Below are positions 7,197 to 10,458 of a stretch of 10,458 bases of DNA, one piece after another. The notes beneath the pieces were generated by a model that was given only the letters and a program-made list of their open reading frames with translations, had not been told where the DNA came from and did no database searches. Origin of the DNA: Paracoccaceae bacterium. Its GTDB lineage: Bacteria; Pseudomonadota; Alphaproteobacteria; Rhodobacterales; Rhodobacteraceae. The position numbers and the translations under genes were made by a program. The stretch lies in the NCBI GenBank assembly GCA_023260935.1, contig JALQTL010000416.1, positions 1 through 10,458 on the forward strand, in the 5' to 3' direction. The stretch's first letter is position 1, and the number at the start of each line of letters is the position of its first letter.

Positions 7197-7976
7197 CTAT
7201 CTATCCGTCGAGGAAAGGAAACCGCGTAGACGTTCGGATTTCGGTGCGCCGAACAGGGTCTGGGGCGGGCCTTCCTCTTCGATCCTTCCCTGATGCAGGA
7301 AGATAACGTGATCCGACACATCGGCGGCAAGCTTCATGTCGTGGGTGACAAGGATCATGGTCCTGCCTTCATCGGCAAGGGCCTTGATCACCTTGACCAC
7401 CTCTTGTTCCAGTTCCGGGTCCAGCGCACTGGTGGGTTCATCGAACAAAAGCGCGCGGGGTTCCATGCACAGGGCGCGGGCAATCGCCGCCCGCTGTTGC
7501 TGCCCGCCCGAAAGCTGCGCGGGCCAGGCATCGCATTTTTCGACGATGCCGACCTTGGCCAGATAGGCGCGGGCCTTTTCCTCTACTTCCTTCGGGTCAC
7601 GCTTCATCACCGTGACCGGCGCTTCCATCACGTTCTGAAGGATCGTCATGTGGGACCACAGGTTGAACTGCTGAAACACCATCGACAGGTTGGTGCGCAT
7701 GCGCATGACCTGTGCCTTGTCGGCCGGGTGGCGGTTCATGCCTTCGCCCTTCCAGCGCACGGCTTCACCTTCAAAGCGGATTTCGCCCTGCTGGCTTTCC
7801 TCCAGCAGGTTGCAGCAGCGCAGTAGGGTTGACTTGCCCGACCCCGAAGACCCAATCAGACTGACCACATGGCCGCGCGGGGCTATCAGATCGACGCCCT
7901 TCAGAACCTCAAGGCTGCCATAGCTCTTGTGGAGGTCATGGATCTCGATCACGGGCGTGTCAGAGAGGGCGGTCAC
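7197..7976 (-). CDS. amino-acid-type ABC transporter ATP-binding protein (HisP/GlnQ family)
   Basis: The 259-residue cytoplasmic ATPase that powers the importer. All nucleotide-binding motifs are intact: Walker A GSSGSGKST (42-50), Q-loop FQQFNLW (101-107), ABC signature LSGGQQQR (155-162), Walker B ALLFDEPTSALDPE (175-188) and switch histidine in ILVTHDM (208-214). The sequence after Walker A, LLRCCNLLE, is characteristic of the HisP/GlnQ/ArtP subfamily. The start is a GTG at 7974-7976; an ATG six bases upstream meets a stop two codons later, so it cannot be used. It is the first gene of the large operon and is followed after 42 bases by the binding-protein gene. The C-terminus GAPKSERLRGFLSS is a usual family end, so the protein is full length. 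Confidence 0.95.
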   Translation of the reverse strand: MTALSDTPVIEIHDLHKSYGSLEVLKGVDLIAPRGHVVSLIGSSGSGKSTLLRCCNLLEESQQGEIRFEGEAVRWKGEGMNRHPADKAQVMRMRTNLSMVFQQFNLWSHMTILQNVMEAPVTVMKRDPKEVEEKARAYLAKVGIVEKCDAWPAQLSGGQQQRAAIARALCMEPRALLFDEPTSALDPELEQEVVKVIKALADEGRTMILVTHDMKLAADVSDHVIFLHQGRIEEEGPPQTLFGAPKSERLRGFLSSTDR

Positions 7977-8007
7977 TTCATCTCGTATTCTTGGTCATCC
8001 AGAGTTC

Positions 8008-8037
8008 AAATAGGGCGCAAGAAAACGCGGTTTGCAA
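8008..8037 (-). promoter_or_regulatory. candidate promoter for the transporter-enzyme operon
   Basis: On the minus strand a -35-like TTGCAA (8032-8037) and a -10-like CTATTT (8008-8013) are separated by 18 bases, which would start transcription around 8001, about 25 bases before the GTG of the ATPase gene. The 104-base gap between the PhnD-like stop and this gene is the only sizeable untranslated gap upstream of the operon, so a promoter is expected here. The boxes match sigma-70 only moderately, and alphaproteobacterial promoters are variable. Confidence 0.35.
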
Positions 8038-8080
8038 CGGCATTTGTGCGTTACCCATGGGCAAGCGGCCTGAATGGCGA

Positions 8081-8851
8081 TCATGCAAGGCTGATAACGC
8101 GGTCCGGTGCCGCCGGAATGGGCAGTGCCAGATAGTCTGCCACCGGGATGTGGACGACCCCTTGCAGCATCAGCGTCTGCCTGTCCGCGGCGGAAAGTTC
8201 GCGGATCGCCTGATCCACCGCCGCAAGGATCGCCGCCCCGTCCTGTCCCTTGGCAGCAATCAGCGGCAGGCCCGGGGTCGGGGCGCTTGTACCGACGACA
8301 GCAAGGCCCTGAAGGGCGGGCTCGTGCCGGCGCAGAAGGGCCCAGGTTACGGCATCAATGGCGGCAAGGTCTGCCTGTGCATCCAGCACCGCATGGGCGG
8401 ATGCACGATGGCCGCCGGTTTCCAACAGGGCGCGCGGCGGGCGGCCGGTTGCGGCGAACAATGGTTGCGCTGCGGCCCAACCGGATTGCGACAGGCGGTC
8501 GTTGAACGCAAAGACCCCCGCGGCCAGCCGGTCAATCGGCTTTCCGGCATCGGCGGCCCGCGCGACAAAGACCGAACGGTAATACCCCGGAGCGCAGCCT
8601 TCGACCCCGTAGTCTGGGGTGCCGACCAGTGTTACCTTGTCATGCAGGCGGGCCCGGAATGGCAGACCGCAGGTTTGCGAAAGGATCAGGTCCGGCGATT
8701 GCCACGCCGCCCAATACGCCCCTTCGCCGCGTGTCAGCCGATCCGGTGCTGGCAGGCCCCGGGCCAGCAGATGCCCCCTGATGCCGTTCCACAGCCGGTC
8801 ATTTGCCGCTGCGGTTTCGGGGCGGTCATACATGCCCAGCGAGGCGATCAA
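8081..8851 (-). CDS. PhnD-like substrate-binding-fold protein without signal peptide
   Basis: A 256-residue protein of the phosphate/phosphite/phosphonate-binding (PhnD-like, type 2 periplasmic-binding) fold. It starts IASLGMYDRPETAAANDRLW (2-21). The half-domain crossing FNDRLSQSGW (116-125) and the later GGHRASAHAVLDAQADLAAI (146-165) are the most telling PhnD-like segments, the latter ending in AIDAVTW. Unlike true PhnD proteins there is no signal peptide or lipobox, and no phosphonate ABC ATPase or permease is nearby. It may act in the cytoplasm or as a sensor-like binding protein; its ligand is unknown. The frame appears to start at a TTG (8849-8851) that overlaps the stop of the TerB-like gene as TTGA. 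The alternative ATG at 8833 would remove six residues (IASLG) that look like a genuine first beta strand, so the TTG is preferred. Confidence 0.82.
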   Translation of the reverse strand: MIASLGMYDRPETAAANDRLWNGIRGHLLARGLPAPDRLTRGEGAYWAAWQSPDLILSQTCGLPFRARLHDKVTLVGTPDYGVEGCAPGYYRSVFVARAADAGKPIDRLAAGVFAFNDRLSQSGWAAAQPLFAATGRPPRALLETGGHRASAHAVLDAQADLAAIDAVTWALLRRHEPALQGLAVVGTSAPTPGLPLIAAKGQDGAAILAAVDQAIRELSAADRQTLMLQGVVHIPVADYLALPIPAAPDRVISLA

Positions 8852-9285
8852 TCTTTTTGCGCCTTCTGCCGGGCAAGGGCTGATTCGACATCCGTAAGCC
8901 CCAGAAGGTTGGCCACCATCCGCAGCAGCGTGTCTTCATCGGCATCGCGCAGGCCATCGGCAAGGGCCACGGACCAAAGGGCCGTCATCAGCTGTGCACG
9001 GTCTTCGTGGGCGGTTGCGGCCTTGAGCGCGCGGGTAAAGCGCACCGTATCCGGCGCCGCGGTTTCCAGCGCCTCTGCCTCGGTCCGCAAACCGGCGGCT
9101 TCAAAGGGCGAAAGCCGGTGGCGTTCCATCAGAACCCGGTCGATCCGGTCCACCTCGGCCGCAGCATAATCGCCATCGGACCGTGCAACCCGCACCAAAA
9201 GCGCGGCAAGCGCAAGGCGTGCGTCAGGCTCGGGCAGGCGGCCTGGAGACGGGTTCAGCAGACGGCTCAGGATGGATTGTATCAT
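8848..9285 (-). CDS. TerB-like (tellurite-resistance TerB family) protein
   Basis: A 145-residue all-helical protein of the TerB/DjlA-N-like family, from the ATG at 9283-9285 (MIQSILSRLL). Two matched acidic segments typical of the family are visible: LLVRVARSDGDYAAAEVDRI (29-48) and ALADGLRDADEDTLLRMVANL (107-127), which in relatives form a metal-binding pair of helices. The family name comes from the ter operon, but lone TerB-like proteins such as this are of unknown function and need not confer tellurite resistance. The open frame extends 16 codons further upstream, but those codons are a G/C hairpin and are unlikely to be translated; an ATG at 9295-9297 is a possible alternative start. 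It is followed by the PhnD-like gene with a 4-base overlap and preceded by the lytic transglycosylase gene. Confidence 0.85.
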   Translation of the reverse strand: MIQSILSRLLNPSPGRLPEPDARLALAALLVRVARSDGDYAAAEVDRIDRVLMERHRLSPFEAAGLRTEAEALETAAPDTVRFTRALKAATAHEDRAQLMTALWSVALADGLRDADEDTLLRMVANLLGLTDVESALARQKAQKD

Positions 9286-9310
9286 GGCCCCTGACATAGC
9301 CGCCCCCATC

Positions 9311-9330
9311 CCGCCGGGCAAGCCCGGCGG
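9311..9330. repeat. G/C hairpin between transglycosylase and TerB-like genes
   Basis: A 9-bp perfect inverted repeat, CCGCCGGGC and GCCCGGCGG separated by AA, lies just past the stop codon of the transglycosylase gene (9337-9339). Realistically it forms an 8-bp or shorter stem with a small loop. There is no T-tract on the minus strand, so termination would be incomplete, leaving read-through into the TerB-like gene. Confidence 0.55.
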
Positions 9331-9336
9331 CAACCG

Positions 9337-9921
9337 TCAACCTTGGCAATAGCTTTGTGTCTTGGTCCAGGCGGCAATGTCGGCGCGTTTCGACGCGCTG
9401 CGGAACGGCGCCCAGTCCCGGCCGATGCCGCGGCTGCCGTTGCCGGCCACCAGACCATCCTTTGCCACCTGCGCCGACATGATCCGGATGGCGCAGGCCA
9501 GATTGGCGGAACCGTCCTTCAGGTCAGATGCCGTCTTGGCGCGGCAGTTGTAGTTGCGGGCGGTGCGCGGGTCGATCTGCATCAGGCCGATCCATTTGCC
9601 GCCGCCGCCCGATGCCCGAGGGTTCCAGGTGCTTTCATGCTTTGCCGTTGCCGACAGCAGGCCCACCCAGAATGCGCGCCGTTCATCCAGCGTGGCCTTT
9701 TCATAGCCGGGGCAGAAGCCCTTGATGTCGGCGGGGATGCGGTCGGCCAGACGTGCATCCTGCATTGCAACAAGGTTCAGCGAATTCTGAGTCCACTCCG
9801 TCGCCTCTGGCCGATGGTCCCACCGCATGGCGGGCAGGGCCCCGTCATCAGGTTTGGTTGCAGCAATGCATCCCGTCAGGGCGATGGCTGAAAACAGGGC
9901 GGCGGCGACAAGAAGGCGCAT
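9337..9921 (-). CDS. small lipoprotein lytic transglycosylase (SLT/GH23-like)
   Basis: A 194-residue cell-envelope protein that should cleave peptidoglycan glycan strands. It has a lipoprotein signal, MRLLVAAALFSAIALTGC, with lipobox LTGC and the lipidated cysteine at residue 18, placing the mature protein on a membrane facing the periplasm. The SLT fold is recognised by TAKHESTWNPRASGGGG (92-108), where E96 is the predicted catalytic glutamate, by WIGLMQIDPRTARNYNC (110-126), and by ANLACAIRIMSAQV (139-152). The frame is open for 87 more codons upstream, but these overlap the gatB promoter region and lack family similarity; the start at 9919-9921 gives a textbook signal peptide. An ATG at 9942 (seven residues longer) is also possible. 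It is divergent from gatB and probably the first gene of a small unit with the TerB-like and PhnD-like genes. Confidence 0.88.
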   Translation of the reverse strand: MRLLVAAALFSAIALTGCIAATKPDDGALPAMRWDHRPEATEWTQNSLNLVAMQDARLADRIPADIKGFCPGYEKATLDERRAFWVGLLSATAKHESTWNPRASGGGGKWIGLMQIDPRTARNYNCRAKTASDLKDGSANLACAIRIMSAQVAKDGLVAGNGSRGIGRDWAPFRSASKRADIAAWTKTQSYCQG

Positions 9922-10092
9922 CGAACAGGCTCGCAGTGGCATCGCACCCACATGTGCGACGGTGCGGATTGACTGCGAAACGCCGAGTCGGGCAAGCCGT
10001 CGTCCCGTCCATCGGCGGCATTCCGCCATTCCGGGCCCTTGCCCCGCAGGGCGCAGCCCCCTAAAGAACGGGGGACAGATACGGAGTTGACG
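9922..10092. promoter_or_regulatory. divergent promoter region between transglycosylase gene and gatB
   Basis: These 171 bases separate two divergent genes, so both promoters should be here, though no convincing -35/-10 pair is visible. Notable structure: the inverted repeat TCGCAC...GTGCGA (9942-9947, 9954-9959) with an embedded palindrome CACATGTG (9949-9956), just upstream of the transglycosylase start; and in the gatB leader a hairpin of five C and five G (10057-10061 with 10070-10074) around TAAAGAAC. A Shine-Dalgarno GGAG (10083-10086) lies six bases before the gatB ATG. Confidence 0.5.
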
Positions 10093-10416
10093 ATGCTCGA
10101 CCTGACTTTCGAAGCGCCCAAGACCAAGGTTGTTTCCGGGGCAAAGCATGATTGGGAACTTGTGATCGGTATGGAAATCCACGCGCAGGTCAGTTCCAAT
10201 TCCAAGCTGTTCTCGGGCGCCTCGACCCAGTTCGGAAGCGAACCGAACAGCAATGTCTCTTTTGTGGATTGCGCGATGCCCGGCATGCTGCCGGTGATCA
10301 ACGAATTCTGCGTGGAACAGGCGGTCAAGTCCGGTCTTGGGCTGAAGGCGAAGATCAACCTGTTCTCGGCCTTTGACCGGAAGAACTATTTCTACCCTGA
10401 CCTGCCGCAGATGTAA
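10093..10416 (+). CDS. gatB: gatB, first 106 codons only: Asp-tRNA(Asn)/Glu-tRNA(Gln) amidotransferase subunit B, reading frame interrupted
   Basis: GatB is the tRNA-binding and kinase/amidase-transfer subunit of the GatCAB complex, which converts Glu-tRNA(Gln) (and Asp-tRNA(Asn)) into the correctly amidated tRNA. The visible N-terminus matches alphaproteobacterial GatB: WELVIGMEIHAQV (21-33), SKLFSG (37-42), AMPGMLPVIN (61-70) and FDRKNYFYPDLPQ (94-106). The family continues GYQISQ at this point and reaches about 500 residues. Here codon 106 (CAG) is followed by ATG and a TAA stop (10414-10416), and none of the three forward frames resumes GatB before the window ends. The start is supported by GGAG six bases upstream of the ATG. 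A truncated GatB of 107 residues would lack most of the catalytic cradle and the tail. Causes to consider: intron or other insertion, a true pseudogene with a second copy elsewhere, or an assembly junction. Confidence 0.9.
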   Translation: MLDLTFEAPKTKVVSGAKHDWELVIGMEIHAQVSSNSKLFSGASTQFGSEPNSNVSFVDCAMPGMLPVINEFCVEQAVKSGLGLKAKINLFSAFDRKNYFYPDLPQM

Positions 10417-10458
10417 CAGGGTAGCCGCTTCCGGGAGTGTAAGGAAGCCGGGTGCTCT
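10411..10458 (+). other. non-GatB sequence interrupting gatB, with stem-forming potential, right edge open
   Basis: These last 48 bases do not continue GatB in any frame. Two stems can form. CTACCCTG in gatB (10392-10399) is perfectly complementary to CAGGGTAG (10417-10424), with a 17-base loop containing the junction. GCTTCC (10427-10432) pairs with GGAAGC (10443-10448) around a 10-base loop. A stem joining upstream exon to inserted sequence, followed by a second stem, is the general layout at the 5' end of some self-splicing introns. However, there is no GTGYG 5' consensus of a group II intron at the junction, and no clear U-G pair of a group I splice site. Its identity cannot be settled from 48 bases. 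Confidence 0.45.

Noticed and set aside
5655..7229. A 524-codon open frame on the plus strand, plus similar long plus-strand frames at 75-1118, 1004-2260, 2620-3804 and 7991-9169
   Set aside because: They lie antisense to genes with clear family motifs, have composition rich in Arg, Gly, His and Pro typical of G/C-biased shadow frames, and show no recognisable domain.
8848..9333. Tellurite resistance determinant
   Set aside because: Only a lone TerB-like domain is present; there are no TerC, TerD, TerA or TerZ neighbours, so no resistance function is claimed.
9922..10182. The 87-codon N-terminal extension of the lytic transglycosylase frame
   Set aside because: It crosses the gatB leader and start, has no similarity to the family, and a perfect lipoprotein signal begins at 9921.
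10411..10458. A sequencing frameshift as the cause of the gatB stop
   Set aside because: Neither of the other two forward frames reads GYQISQ or anything GatB-like after position 10410, so one inserted or deleted base would not restore the protein.
10411..10458. A confident group I or group II intron call in gatB
   Set aside because: No GTGYG start at the junction, no recognisable group I U-G splice-site pair in the visible stem, no reverse-transcriptase or homing-endonuclease frame, and no 3' end in the window. It remains only a hypothesis.
10411..10458. An intein in GatB
   Set aside because: The inserted sequence meets an in-frame TAA after one codon and does not begin with Cys, Ser or Thr.
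1..10458. tRNA, rRNA, CRISPR array or insertion sequence
   Set aside because: No cloverleaf-like tRNA sequence with TTCGA arm, no spaced direct repeats and no transposase motif were seen on either strand.

Overview
The window looks like chromosomal DNA from a GC-rich alphaproteobacterium, most likely of the Rhodobacteraceae/Paracoccaceae group. The basis is strong G/C third-position bias (long antisense shadow frames everywhere), the N-terminus of GatB, the compact ATGA-coupled gene order, and a cluster of glutamine-synthetase-like enzymes behind an amino-acid-type ABC transporter, as is common in that family. No tRNA, rRNA, CRISPR array, insertion sequence or transposase is visible.

Region 1 (about 1-7976, minus strand, read right to left) looks like one long catabolic operon. 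It starts with a complete polar-amino-acid-type (PAAT) ABC importer: ATPase (7197-7976), periplasmic binding protein (6429-7154) and two permeases (5502-6383 and 4675-5505). After a 123-base gap with a palindrome and a hairpin come a glutamine-synthetase-like ligase (3211-4551), a class I glutamine-amidotransferase-fold hydrolase (2455-3135), a second and different glutamine-synthetase-like ligase (1070-2425), and a PuuB-like FAD oxidoreductase (1-1073, running off the left edge). The set matches the logic of a gamma-glutamylation (Puu-type) pathway: import an amine or amino acid, cap it with glutamate using ATP, oxidise the capped amine, and later remove the glutamyl group. No aldehyde dehydrogenase, transaminase or regulator is in the window, so the substrate is open. 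A putative promoter lies just upstream of the ATPase gene, and an intercistronic hairpin follows the binding-protein gene.

Region 2 (8081-9921, minus strand) holds three genes read right to left: a small lipoprotein lytic transglycosylase, a TerB-like protein, and a PhnD-like substrate-binding-fold protein that lacks a signal peptide. The last two are coupled by a TTGA stop/start overlap.

Region 3 (10093-10458, plus strand) is the beginning of gatB, the B subunit of the Asp/Glu-tRNA amidotransferase, read divergently from region 2. After 106 perfectly ordinary codons, ending inside the conserved block YFYPDLPQ-GYQ, homology stops abruptly. An in-frame ATG-TAA follows, then 42 bases with stem-forming potential that do not encode GatB in any frame. 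gatB is normally essential in alphaproteobacteria, so this interruption is the most surprising thing here. It could be the edge of a self-splicing intron or another insertion, or an assembly/contig-edge artefact; the window ends too soon to tell.
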